Shown here: piece after piece, positions 39,718 to 47,876 of the stretch
Layout: each line of letters begins with the position of its first letter
How positions within the stretch are numbered: position 1 is the first letter of the stretch
Source of the DNA: Lutibacter sp.
GTDB lineage: Bacteria; Bacteroidota; Bacteroidia; Flavobacteriales; Flavobacteriaceae
Assembly (NCBI GenBank): GCA_030683995.1
Contig: JAUXPH010000034.1
Span: 1-49,183 of the forward strand
Direction: 5' to 3'
DNA: 49,183 bases
Program-made: the position numbers and the translations under genes
Notes under the pieces: generated by a model
Seen by the model: only the letters and a program-made list of their open reading frames with translations
What the model was told of the DNA's origin: nothing
The model's database searches: none

Positions 39718-40605
39718 ATGACAACTTCTGAAGAATTAAAGAAAATCGTGCAGGAAAAATACAGCGAAATAGCTTTACAAAATGCAGACGGCGCTTCATG
39801 CTGCGGCAGCGGCGGTTGCGGCACACCCGAAGCTTACAGTTTAATGAACGAAGATTATTCACAAATAGAAGGTTACAATGCCGAAGCCGATTTAAGCTTG
39901 GGTTGCGGACTTCCAACGTTATTTGCCAAAATCCAGCAAGGAGATACCGTAATTGATTTGGGATCGGGTGCCGGAAACGATTGTTTTGTGGCACGACACG
40001 AAACGGGAGAAACCGGAAAAGTTATCGGAATCGATTTTACGGAATCGATGATCAATAAAGCGCGTACAAATGCCGAAAAATTAGGCTATAACAATGTTGA
40101 ATTTCGACAAGGAGATATTGAAAATATTCCAGTTTCAGGCCAAGTTGCCGATGTAATTGTGAGCAATTGCGTCCTTAATTTGGTGCCCGATAAAGCAAAA
40201 GTGATTGCCGAAATTTATCGTGTTTTAAAGCCTGGTGGCCATTTTAGCATTTCCGACATTGTTTTGGTAGGTGAATTGCCCGAAAAACTGAAACAAGATG
40301 CAGAAATGTACGCCGGTTGCGTGGCAGGAGCCATCCAAAAAGAAGTGTATTTAAACCATATTAAAGCAAGCGGTTTTGAGAATGTTATCATCCAAAAAGA
40401 AAAGCCAATTGTTATTCCTGATACCATTTTAGACAACTATTTATCGGATTCAGAAAAAGAAAACTTTAAAAATGGCGCCAACGGAATTTTTAGCATTACC
40501 GTATTTGCGCAAAAACCAGGCATAAAACTTAGGAAAGAAGCAAACGAAACTCATAAAACCCAAAGTGACTGCTGTGGTTCAAACGCTAAATCAAGTTGCT
40601 GCTAA
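39718..40605 (+). CDS. arsM: Arsenite S-adenosylmethionine methyltransferase
   Basis: 295 residues. SAM-binding motif VIDLGSGAGNDC with following acidic DFTES, and the ArsM cysteines in LGCGLP, SNCVLNL and YAGCVAGA, the three that bind As(III) in this family. The N-terminus has CCGSGGCG and the C-terminus DCCGSN---SCC, Cys-rich tails that may donate arsenic. It methylates As(III) to mono-, di- and trimethyl forms in the cytosol. Its ArsP-like neighbour could export the trivalent product. It is followed after 30 bases by the phosphatase-type arsenate reductase, so the genes are likely one transcript. Confidence 0.93.
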   Translation: MTTSEELKKIVQEKYSEIALQNADGASCCGSGGCGTPEAYSLMNEDYSQIEGYNAEADLSLGCGLPTLFAKIQQGDTVIDLGSGAGNDCFVARHETGETGKVIGIDFTESMINKARTNAEKLGYNNVEFRQGDIENIPVSGQVADVIVSNCVLNLVPDKAKVIAEIYRVLKPGGHFSISDIVLVGELPEKLKQDAEMYAGCVAGAIQKEVYLNHIKASGFENVIIQKEKPIVIPDTILDNYLSDSEKENFKNGANGIFSITVFAQKPGIKLRKEANETHKTQSDCCGSNAKSSCC

Positions 40606-40635
40606 ATAATTTATGAATTTTAAAATTAACTAAAA

Positions 40636-41277
40636 ATGACTCAAACTAAAAACACCGTATTTCAAAAAATAGCGGAAACCATTCAAACGCTCGATTTAAA
40701 TGCTGTTTCTGAAGAACGAAAAAGCGTTTTGCAGCCTTTAATTGATTACATCCAACTCAAGGTTTCAGAAAATAACTATGCAAACCTCAATTTCATTTGC
40801 ACCCACAATTCGCGAAGAAGCCATTTATCGCAAGTTTGGGCACAGGCTGCTGCACATTTTTACAACATAAAAAATGTTCATTGCTATTCGGGAGGCACAG
40901 AAGCCACAGCGCTTTTCCCGATGGCTGCAAAAACATTGGAAAACGCGGGTTTTGAAATCCTAACATTATCAGAAGGAAAAAATTCGGTTTATGCCATTAA
41001 ATTTGCTGAAAATTCACATCCAGTTATTGGTTTTTCTAAAACTTATGATGATGTTTTTAATCCGCAAAGTGAATTTGCAGCAATCATGACTTGTTCCCAA
41101 GCTGATGCCGGCTGTCCGTTTATTCCGGGAGCAGAAAAGCGAATTCCTGTAAAATATGACGATCCAAAAGCTTTTGACAACACATCCCAACAGGCTGAAA
41201 AATATCAAGAACGAAGCAACCAAATCGCCACTGAAATGCTGTTTGTTTTTTCAAAAGTAAGTCAATTAACCAATTGA
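40636..41277 (+). CDS. Low-molecular-weight phosphatase-type arsenate reductase
   Basis: 213 residues. The phosphatase loop is FICTHNSRRSHLSQ, i.e. C-X5-R with the nucleophilic Cys near residue 56. A second Cys pair appears in MTCSQADAGCPF, comparable to the resolving cysteines of thioredoxin-coupled ArsC, and the fold ends with the acidic DDPKAFD. Reduces arsenate to arsenite using a disulfide cascade; the small thioredoxin-like protein at 42931 might re-reduce it. The N-terminal 48 residues are an extra helical domain beyond the minimal fold. Plain protein-tyrosine phosphatase activity is an alternative, made unlikely by the context. Confidence 0.85.
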   Translation: MTQTKNTVFQKIAETIQTLDLNAVSEERKSVLQPLIDYIQLKVSENNYANLNFICTHNSRRSHLSQVWAQAAAHFYNIKNVHCYSGGTEATALFPMAAKTLENAGFEILTLSEGKNSVYAIKFAENSHPVIGFSKTYDDVFNPQSEFAAIMTCSQADAGCPFIPGAEKRIPVKYDDPKAFDNTSQQAEKYQERSNQIATEMLFVFSKVSQLTN

Positions 41278-41362
41278 TGAATAGAGATGAAATAATTTGA
41301 TTATATGATTTCAGAACTTAACGATTAAACAAATACACAGTTAAACAATTCAACATAAAAAA

Positions 41363-42406
41363 ATGAAAAAACTAAGCTTTCTAGACAGTTATTTAACCTT
41401 ATGGATATTTATTGCGATGGCAATTGGTGTGGCAATAGGTTATTTTGTGCCATCATTTCCAACATTAATCGATTCATTCAGTAGCGGAACCACCAATATA
41501 CCAATTGCGATTGGCTTGATTGTGATGATGTATCCGCCTTTGGCAAAAGTGAATTACGCCTTGCTGCCAAAAGTATTTACAAACGTAAAAATACTTACCA
41601 TTTCTTTGGTATTAAACTGGATTATTGGTCCTGTTTTAATGTTCATCTTGGCCATTACTTTTTTGCAGGATTACCCGGAATATATGGTGGGTTTAATATT
41701 AATAGGCTTGGCACGTTGTATTGCGATGGTGTTGGTTTGGAACGATTTGGCAGAAGGCAGCAGTGAATACGGCGCGGGTTTGGTGGCTTTAAACAGCATT
41801 TTTCAAGTATTTGCCTATAGTTTATATGCGTGGCTTTTTATCACCGTGCTTCCGCCATATTTTGGTTTTGAAGGTGCGATTGTTGATATTTCCATCGCAA
41901 CCATTGCTGAAAGTGTGGCCATTTATTTGGGACTTCCGTTTGTTATGGGAATTTTAAGTAGGTTAATTTTGGTGAAATTAAAAGGAGAAGATTGGTACAA
42001 CAATAAATTCATACCAACCATTTCGCCACTTACCTTAATTGCTTTGCTTTTTACCATTGTGCTGATGTTTTCCTTAAAAGGCGAATTAATTGTTGAAATA
42101 CCTATGGATGTATTGATTATTGCCGTGCCGTTATTAATATACTTTGCGATTATGTTTCTTATTGGATTTTTTGTTACCAGAGCGATGGGTTCCACCTACG
42201 ATAAAACGGCAGCGGTGGCATTTACGGCGGCAGGAAACAATTTTGAATTGGCGATTGCGGTAGCGATTGCGGTGTTTGGTTTGAACTCCGGACAAGCATT
42301 TGCGGGTGTTGTTGGTCCTTTGGTTGAAGTGCCAGCATTGATACTTTTGGTGCGTGTTTCCTTTTGGCTGAAGAAAAAGTATTTCAGCGAGAAAAAATTT
42401 GCTTAG
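41363..42406 (+). CDS. acr3: ACR3-type arsenite efflux transporter
   Basis: 347 residues, about ten membrane segments. The family mark [16 protein letters not shown] near residue 111 contains the essential Cys; also typical are [18 protein letters not shown] and [14 protein letters not shown]. It exports As(III) using the proton gradient. It follows the arsenate reductase by 86 bases. The substrate is inorganic arsenite, so this and the ArsP-like permease cover inorganic and methylated forms separately. Its N-terminus is short and cytosolic, without a signal peptide. Confidence 0.94.
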   Translation: MKKLSFLDSYLTLWIFIAMAIGVAIGYFVPSFPTLIDSFSSGTTNIPIAIGLIVMMYPPLAKVNYALLPKVFTNVKILTISLVLNWIIGPVLMFILAITFLQDYPEYMVGLILIGLARCIAMVLVWNDLAEGSSEYGAGLVALNSIFQVFAYSLYAWLFITVLPPYFGFEGAIVDISIATIAESVAIYLGLPFVMGILSRLILVKLKGEDWYNNKFIPTISPLTLIALLFTIVLMFSLKGELIVEIPMDVLIIAVPLLIYFAIMFLIGFFVTRAMGSTYDKTAAVAFTAAGNNFELAIAVAIAVFGLNSGQAFAGVVGPLVEVPALILLVRVSFWLKKKYFSEKKFA

Positions 42407-42434
42407 AATGATATCTGTCATATTTAATCCTTTT

Positions 42435-42460
42435 TTCCAATCGTACTTTTACGATTGGAA
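42435..42460 (+). promoter_or_regulatory. ArsR-type operator around the -7 element, arsR3
   Basis: Arms TTCCAATCG (42435-42443) and CGATTGGAA (42452-42460) are perfect complements around TACTTTTA (42444-42451), a -7 element. The arsR3 ATG is the very next base (42461), so the transcript would be leaderless or nearly so. Confidence 0.76.
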
Positions 42461-42766
42461 ATGAAAAAAGAAACCGAAAATAGTATCCATAAAAATGATT
42501 CCAAACAATTGGCTCGTTTTGCCAAAGCTTTGGGGCATCCAACGCGGATTGCGATTTTAAAGCATTTAGAAAGTCAATCTTGCTGTTTTACGGGCGATTT
42601 GGTAGAAATATTCCCTTTGGCGCAATCGACCATTTCGCAACATTTAAAAGAATTAAAAAATGCGGGGCTGATTCAGGGTGAAGTAAATCCGCCGAAAATA
42701 AAATACTGCATCAATAAAGAAAACTGGAAAACAGCAAAAGGATTGTTTCAAGGTTTTTTTGAATGA
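42461..42766 (+). CDS. arsR: ArsR family metalloregulator 3
   Basis: 101 residues. Closely resembles ArsR1: QLARFAKALGHPTRIAILKH, then SQSCCFTGDLVEIFPLAQST, ISQHLKELKNAGLIQGEV, KYCINKENW. The same Cys pair SCCF is present. It starts immediately after its operator, whose arms (CCAATCG) differ from those at 37607 and 37969 (TTCG), so the paralogues may have diverged in DNA specificity. It heads the ArsE/F/G part of the locus. Confidence 0.9.
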   Translation: MKKETENSIHKNDSKQLARFAKALGHPTRIAILKHLESQSCCFTGDLVEIFPLAQSTISQHLKELKNAGLIQGEVNPPKIKYCINKENWKTAKGLFQGFFE

Positions 42767-42783
42767 TGTTTTTAGTACAAACT

Positions 42784-42868
42784 GCGTTAGGGATTGCCCT
42801 TCGACTCCGCTCAGGGTAAAAAAAGATTGAAACGAAAAGCCCGACCCGCCAGTTGGCGGGGAACGCCC
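42784..42868. repeat. Nested dispersed palindromic repeats
   Basis: CCCTTCGACTCCGCTCAGGG (42797-42816) sits between two ATTG tetranucleotides (42793-42796 and 42826-42829). CCCGCC/GGCGGG with an AGTT loop follows at 42845-42860. The outer sequence runs from GCGTTAGGG to GAACGCCC. It looks like small repeats inserted into each other. The inner one belongs to the same CCTTCG-GCTCAGG type as the insert in the ATPase gene at 6057. Confidence 0.6.
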
Positions 42869-42930
42869 ACCAAAATAGTTATATTTTAACCCATAAATTA
42901 CTAATTCAATAAAATATTAAAACATAAAAA

Positions 42931-43230
42931 ATGAGCATAAACATAAAAATTCTGGGAACTGGTTGTCCGAAATGCAAACAAACGACTGCTGTGGTACAAG
43001 ACGCAGTCACTGAAAATAAGATTGATGCCACGATTGAAAAAGTGGAAGATATTATGGAAATTATGAAATACAACGTGATGTCGACGCCAGCCGTGGTGAT
43101 AAATGGTGAACTTAAAATTAGGGGAAGGGTGCCTTCAAAGGCTGAAATTACAGCACTTTTATTGGACAGTTCAGTGAAAAATGAATCAGACTCTTCCAAT
43201 TGCGGTTGTTCGGACATTGGTTGTTGCTAA
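42931..43230 (+). CDS. Small thioredoxin-like protein, ArsE-like
   Basis: 99 residues with a thioredoxin-type fold in miniature: IKILGTGCPKCKQTTAVVQD, then MSTPAVVINGELKIRGRVP with the cis-Pro. The CPKC active site is at about residues 13-16. A Cys-rich tail, NCGCSDIGCC, could bind arsenic or donate it. From family knowledge, arsE, arsF and arsG occur together and were linked to handling of aromatic arsenicals; this gene stands just before ArsF- and ArsG-like genes and so is likely the ArsE equivalent. No signal peptide, so cytosolic. Confidence 0.82.
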   Translation: MSINIKILGTGCPKCKQTTAVVQDAVTENKIDATIEKVEDIMEIMKYNVMSTPAVVINGELKIRGRVPSKAEITALLLDSSVKNESDSSNCGCSDIGCC

Positions 43231-43279
43231 ATAATTATGGCAATCTAAAAATATTTATTAAAAATTTAAATTATTGAAA

Positions 43280-43717
43280 ATGAAACAGTTTAGTATTTTA
43301 TCGGCACTTATTATAAGTCTATTTTTATTTTCCTGCACGGGAAACTCGCAAAACAAAACTGCTGTAAAACAAGCAAAAGGAAACAGCATTGAGGTTATTG
43401 ATTTTCACTCAACAAACAGGTGTATGACGTGTAAAGCCATTGAGGCAAACACAAAATATACGTTGGATACTTATTTTGCCGATGAATTGAAAAGCGGAAA
43501 AATAGTTTTAAAGATTGTGAATGTAGATAAAAAAGAAAATGAGCAATTTGCAGAAAAATTTGAAGCTACGGGAACAGCGCTTTTTTTGAACGTGATTAAA
43601 GACGGCAAAGAAAGCCACGTTGATTTAACCAATTTGGCATTTATGAAAGGCACCGATCAAAAAGCATTTTCTTTACAATTGAAAGAAACAATAGCCACGC
43701 AGCTTAAAAGTTTGTAA
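43280..43717 (+). CDS. ArsF-like thioredoxin-fold lipoprotein
   Basis: 146 residues from ATG 43280 (TTG 43274 is in frame). Lipoprotein signal with LFLFSC, Cys about 20. The mature part has a CMTCK redox motif near 53 in NRCMTCKAIEANTKY, then KIVLKIVNVDKKENEQFAEK and ATGTALFLNVI. This is the ArsF-type pattern, annotated in databases as a nitrophenyl compound nitroreductase subunit, although direct evidence for this protein is lacking. It ends one base before the ArsG-like start, so the two are translationally linked and probably form an electron relay across the membrane. Confidence 0.82.
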   Translation: MKQFSILSALIISLFLFSCTGNSQNKTAVKQAKGNSIEVIDFHSTNRCMTCKAIEANTKYTLDTYFADELKSGKIVLKIVNVDKKENEQFAEKFEATGTALFLNVIKDGKESHVDLTNLAFMKGTDQKAFSLQLKETIATQLKSL

Positions 43718-44425
43718 ATGGAATTTTTGCAATCGCTGCTGGAGAATAACAATATTCCCATATTGTCGGCATTTGTGTTAGGGCTTATGACTGCCATTAG
43801 TCCTTGTCCGCTTGCGACAAACATAACCGCTACCGCCTATATTTCTAAAAACATTTCAAGTAAACGAAAGGTTTTTTTAAGCGGCATTTTATATTCTTTT
43901 GGCAGGGCATTTACGTATACAACCATTGGTTTAATATTATTTTTTGGCGCCAGCAAATTTCATATTGCACGGTTTTTTAACCAAAACGGCGAAAAATATT
44001 TAGGTCCGCTGCTGATTATTATTGGGTTAATTATGCTGAATGTGATTCGGCTTAATTTCTTCGGAAAGTCAAATTTTTCAGAAAAACTGTCCGAAAAATT
44101 TAAGGATAAAGGCTTGTTGGGTTCCTTTTTGATAGGCGCTGTTTTTGCTTTGGCATTTTGCCCGTACAGCGGCGCTTTGTATTTTGGAATGCTTATTCCA
44201 ATGACCATTTCAAGTGTTGACGGATTGTATTTGCCCATCATTTTTGCCTTCGGAACAGGATTGCCGGTACTGATATTTACGTATCTACTTGCTTTTGCGG
44301 CAAGCAGTGTTGGATCATTTTATAATAAAATCACCAAAATTGAAAAAGCAATGCGCACTGTTGCAGGTGTTGTTTTTATACTGACCGGTATTTATTATGT
44401 CCTTATTTTTATGGAGGTTTTTTAA
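43718..44425 (+). CDS. ArsG-like membrane protein of the CcdA/DsbD type
   Basis: 235 residues, six membrane segments in two inverted halves. Redox Cys residues occur in ISPCPLATN (helix 1) and AFCPYSGALYFG (helix 4), as in CcdA/DsbD, which pass reducing equivalents across the membrane. In the arsEFG set it is described as a permease for trivalent aromatic arsenicals; with a thioredoxin on each side (42931 cytosolic, 43280 on the envelope side) a transmembrane electron route looks as likely as transport. Last gene of the arsenic locus. Confidence 0.82.
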   Translation: MEFLQSLLENNNIPILSAFVLGLMTAISPCPLATNITATAYISKNISSKRKVFLSGILYSFGRAFTYTTIGLILFFGASKFHIARFFNQNGEKYLGPLLIIIGLIMLNVIRLNFFGKSNFSEKLSEKFKDKGLLGSFLIGAVFALAFCPYSGALYFGMLIPMTISSVDGLYLPIIFAFGTGLPVLIFTYLLAFAASSVGSFYNKITKIEKAMRTVAGVVFILTGIYYVLIFMEVF

Positions 44426-44561
44426 TTTTCCAAACAGTATTTTTTGAGGGGTTAGCTTTCTGGGATTATACGGCGTTTATACAATTACGCTAATTTTTTG
44501 GCTGTTTGTATCTTAGCCTTTGTACTTTTGTACTCCTAAAACTTTCAAAATTATCAATTAT

Positions 44562-45272
44562 ATGAAACCTTTTCAATTCAAGCAATTTAACATTCTGCAA
44601 GATAAAACAGCCATGAAAGTTGGTACGGACGGTGTTTTATTGGGTGCTTGGGCAAATTTGGATTTTTACCCCAACAGTATTTTAGATATTGGTGCCGGAA
44701 CGGGTTTAATTGCCTTAATGATGGCGCAGCGATGCGATGCTGAAACTATTGATGCCATTGAATTGAATGATGCCGCTTATGAACAAACGGTTGAAAATTT
44801 TGAAGCCAGCGATTGGGGCGATCGATTGTTTTGTTACCACGCTTCATTAGACGAATTCACCGATGAAATTGACGAAAAATATGATTTCATCATTTCAAAT
44901 CCGCCATTTTATACGTCAACCTATAAAGAACTTCCTGAAGATCGTGCGATGGCGCGCCATGCCGAAAGTTTAACCTATGTTGATTTATTAAATTCAACTG
45001 CTAAATTATTGTCGGAAAGTGGCAATTGTGCATTTATCATTCCTTTTGAGGAAGAAGAAAATTTCCTTAAAATTGCGGAAGAAAACCAATTGTATCCAAA
45101 CAGAATCACAAGAGTTAAAGGTGCTGTAAACACTGCAGTAAAAAGAAGTCTGCTTCAATTTTCTTTTGTGCAAACAGCAATAACTTTCGGTGAATTAACT
45201 TTGGAATTATCGCGCCACAATTACACGGAAGATTATAAAAGCCTAGTACAGGATTTTTATTTGAAATTGTAA
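44562..45272 (+). CDS. tRNA1(Val) (adenine(37)-N6)-methyltransferase
   Basis: 236 residues from ATG 44562; an upstream in-frame ATG at 44520 precedes the -7 element TACTTTTG (44523-44530) and is rejected. Motifs: VGTDGVLLGAWA, SILDIGAGTGLIALMMAQR (SAM binding) and FIISNPPFY (the NPPF catalytic motif of N6-adenine methyltransferases). Usual length for the TrmN6/YfiC family. Modifies A37 of tRNA-Val. A housekeeping gene, which marks the return to ordinary chromosome. Confidence 0.88.
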   Translation: MKPFQFKQFNILQDKTAMKVGTDGVLLGAWANLDFYPNSILDIGAGTGLIALMMAQRCDAETIDAIELNDAAYEQTVENFEASDWGDRLFCYHASLDEFTDEIDEKYDFIISNPPFYTSTYKELPEDRAMARHAESLTYVDLLNSTAKLLSESGNCAFIIPFEEEENFLKIAEENQLYPNRITRVKGAVNTAVKRSLLQFSFVQTAITFGELTLELSRHNYTEDYKSLVQDFYLKL

Positions 45273-45418
45273 TATTAAGTCAACTTTGAAAAGCTCATAA
45301 TATCAAAAAACAAATTTCCCATTCCTGAATATGGTTTAATTTTCGGCAAATTCGCCCTTTAGGGTAGGGGTAAAATTTGCTGAAAATTGAATAATGCGCT
45401 TGTTAGCATCAACGCTGA

Positions 45419-46789
45419 TTACCCCGTTACGCGTTCCGGATTATAACCCAAATAAGGCACTGTTTTTTCGTGAAAAATGATGCCGTTTTCTTCCAGTTCT
45501 TTCAAAATAGGTTCATAAACTTCTTTCAAAATTGGCATTTGAACGCCGGGTGTTTTAATTTCTCCGTTTAAAATTTTCAATGTGGCAATGGCAACCGGCA
45601 ACCCAACGGTTTTTGCCATGGCGGTATACGTTTGGTTGTCGCCAATGCAAACCATACTGCTTTCAATTTGGTGTTTTTTGCCATTTAATTCGTAACCGAA
45701 AAGATGCTGCATCACAATCATATCTTTGTCGTTTTCTTTCAAGGTCCAGCTGTCTCTCAATATTTTTTCCAGAATTTGTGCAGGTGTAGCATTTTTAAGT
45801 CCAACCATTTTTGTGGAACTAAAAATATCCAATTCGGTCAATTTGTCCCAAACAACATCGTCCTGATCAATTTTTAAGTAATAGCGCAATTTTAATTCAA
45901 CGGAATCAAAAGGATTGTAGGCCAAAAATGAGTTTGTGAACGCACGGTAAGTCATATTTTCAGAATTTTCAATGGTATAGCTGTCGTCAGTCATTCCCAA
46001 TTGAACAAAAACATTCCAGGCTCTGGAAAAACCAACCCGCCTAATGGTTCCTCTGTATAAAGTTAAAATATTGTCTAAACCATAAACACTTCTGTATTTT
46101 AAGGAATCTCTGTTGGCATACGCTTCAAATTTGCCGTAACCGTCGATATTTAAAATTTCGGTACGTCTAAATAATTTTTGATAGGGAATGTATTTATAAG
46201 TTCCTTCCTGTATAAATTTTGCGGCACCTCCTTGTCCGGCCAACACCACATTTCTCGGATTCCAGGTAAATTTATAATTCCACAAATTATCATCGCTTTC
46301 AGGCGCCACCAATCCTCCGCAAAACGATTCAAACAGCAACATTTTACCGCCTTTTTCCCGAATGCGGTCTATCACCTGCATAGCGCTCATATGATCAACG
46401 CCGGGATCCAAACCGATTTCATTCATAAAAACCAGATTTTTTTCGACAGCTTCTTTATGAAGTGCACTCATTTCATTTGAAATATAAGAAGCTGTAACCA
46501 TACTTTTTCCAAATTCCAAACAGTCTTTTGCCACATTGATATGCAAATGTGCAGGAAGCATTGACACAACGATATTGACATTTTTAATAGCCTCTTTTCT
46601 TTCGACTTCATTTAAAATATCAAGAGATCTCGCGGTTCCATTTTGATGGTTGTTAACTTTGCTTTTGGCAAGTTCCAAAGAAACATCGGCAACGGTGATG
46701 TGAAGATTTTCGCTAAAAGATTTGTTTAGTAAATAGGTAATTAATGAAGAAGATGATTGGCCTGAACCAATAACCAGAATATTTCTCAT
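45419..46789 (-). CDS. Saccharopine dehydrogenase family protein
   Basis: 456 residues from the ATG at 46789; the frame continues 14 residues upstream without family resemblance. Rossmann start MRNILVIGSGQSSSSLITYL, then MLPAHLHINVAKDCLEFGK, the family mark NEIGLDPGVDHMSA and a C-terminal block with ALA-like TVGLPVAIATLKI. Length and layout match saccharopine reductase/dehydrogenase (glutamate-forming) enzymes, which act in lysine-related metabolism. Bacterial substrates are not settled for the Bacteroidota members. No operon partner nearby on its strand except the small DUF2007 gene upstream. Confidence 0.86.
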   Translation of the reverse strand: MRNILVIGSGQSSSSLITYLLNKSFSENLHITVADVSLELAKSKVNNHQNGTARSLDILNEVERKEAIKNVNIVVSMLPAHLHINVAKDCLEFGKSMVTASYISNEMSALHKEAVEKNLVFMNEIGLDPGVDHMSAMQVIDRIREKGGKMLLFESFCGGLVAPESDDNLWNYKFTWNPRNVVLAGQGGAAKFIQEGTYKYIPYQKLFRRTEILNIDGYGKFEAYANRDSLKYRSVYGLDNILTLYRGTIRRVGFSRAWNVFVQLGMTDDSYTIENSENMTYRAFTNSFLAYNPFDSVELKLRYYLKIDQDDVVWDKLTELDIFSSTKMVGLKNATPAQILEKILRDSWTLKENDKDMIVMQHLFGYELNGKKHQIESSMVCIGDNQTYTAMAKTVGLPVAIATLKILNGEIKTPGVQMPILKEVYEPILKELEENGIIFHEKTVPYLGYNPERVTG

Positions 46790-46861
46790 TCTCGTATTTT
46801 TATAGATTCTTATAAGAATACGAAAATACAAATTTTATGGCAAGTTTCGATCGTTTTACTA

Positions 46862-47095
46862 TTAAATACTGTGGTCATCAATTGATAATAAAATCTCTTT
46901 TGCCTTTTCAAAATCGGCACTGTTCACTTTTAGCCTATAGCCTTCAACAAATGCAGTTCCTATAATGGAATTTAAATTTTCATCAAAAACAAAACTGTGA
47001 ATTCCATAACTGGACAATAAGGTTTGGGCGATATGCAATTCATGGATTAAACTCGAGTTTAAAACAGTTACTAGGGAGTCTGTATTGCTATTCAT
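46862..47095 (-). CDS. DUF2007 family protein
   Basis: 77 residues. The pattern LVTVLNSSLIHELHIAQTLL, SYGIHSFVFDENLNSI, VEGYRLKVNSADFEKAKEIL matches the DUF2007 domain (putative signal-transducing protein, a small alpha-beta fold). Function unknown. It lies 72 bases before the saccharopine dehydrogenase-like gene on the same strand and may share its transcript. Confidence 0.82.
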   Translation of the reverse strand: MNSNTDSLVTVLNSSLIHELHIAQTLLSSYGIHSFVFDENLNSIIGTAFVEGYRLKVNSADFEKAKEILLSIDDHSI

Positions 47096-47181
47096 GATTC
47101 TTAAATTTTACCTAAATATACAAAATATGCTTTTGAAACCGCGATAAATTTTATCTTTACGCATAAAAATTTATGGGATCA

Positions 47182-47550
47182 ATGAACAAATACTTGGGAA
47201 TTACCGCTTTGTTGGGTGCGTTAACTATAGTGCTGGGTGCTTTTGGCGCGCATTCGCTAGAAGAAACTTTAAGTGAAAATGCATTAAAAAGTTTTGAAAC
47301 AGCGGTGCGTTATCAAATGTACCATATTATTGTTTTGCTGTTTGTCAATGCTTATTCAGAATTTTCCTTAAAAACCAAAAACATGGTGAGTTATTTGTTT
47401 TTTGCGGGGATTTTGTTTTTTTCAGGATCCATATATGCCATAACTTTAGGCGTAAATCCAAAAAATATTTGGTTTATAACCCCATTGGGTGGTTTGTTTT
47501 TTATTTTAGGATGGTTAAAAATGGGAATTTCCTATTTTAAGAAAGCATAA
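47182..47550 (+). CDS. DUF423 family membrane protein
   Basis: 122 residues from the second in-frame ATG; the first, at 47173, would add three residues. Four membrane segments; DUF423 marks are LGALTIVLGAFGAHSLEETL, FETAVRYQMYHIIVLL and a later GSIYAI, with GGLFFILGWL. Function unknown. The -7 element TATCTTTA at 47152-47159 lies just upstream. Confidence 0.88.
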   Translation: MNKYLGITALLGALTIVLGAFGAHSLEETLSENALKSFETAVRYQMYHIIVLLFVNAYSEFSLKTKNMVSYLFFAGILFFSGSIYAITLGVNPKNIWFITPLGGLFFILGWLKMGISYFKKA

Positions 47551-47674
47551 ATGGCCGATTTGATAAATAATGTATAATCTTTCAATTTTTTTTTGTTGCC
47601 CTAAACAAATAAATCTACTTTTGCCAAATATTTTTTAAAGATAAAACAGGAAAAAAAGATTTTTTTTATCAAAA

Positions 47675-47765
47675 TACGAAATCGTTTTCGTAATAAATGA
47701 ATCCGCTTAAAAAATAGTTAAAACACAGAATATAAGTAATTTACGAAAATGAAAACGTTATCGTA
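47675..47765 (+). promoter_or_regulatory. Paired TACGA/TCGTA palindromes upstream of pckA
   Basis: TACGAAA-TCGT-TTTCGTA at 47675-47692 has 7-bp arms. A second, wider pair is TACGA at 47742-47746 and TCGTA at 47761-47765, enclosing GAAAACGTTATC, which resembles the 12-bp palindrome at 6712-6723. Possible LacI-type or other repressor sites for gluconeogenesis control; inference. No clear -7 element was found between them and the pckA start. Confidence 0.45.
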
Positions 47766-47876
47766 GATAGTCTATTTTTACTGATAAATATCATAATAGT
47801 AGCCTTTAGTTAGTCCGAAATTTGTAGTGTAAATGAAATGAGATTACCAATAAAAAACATAATTAATACAGAAAAT

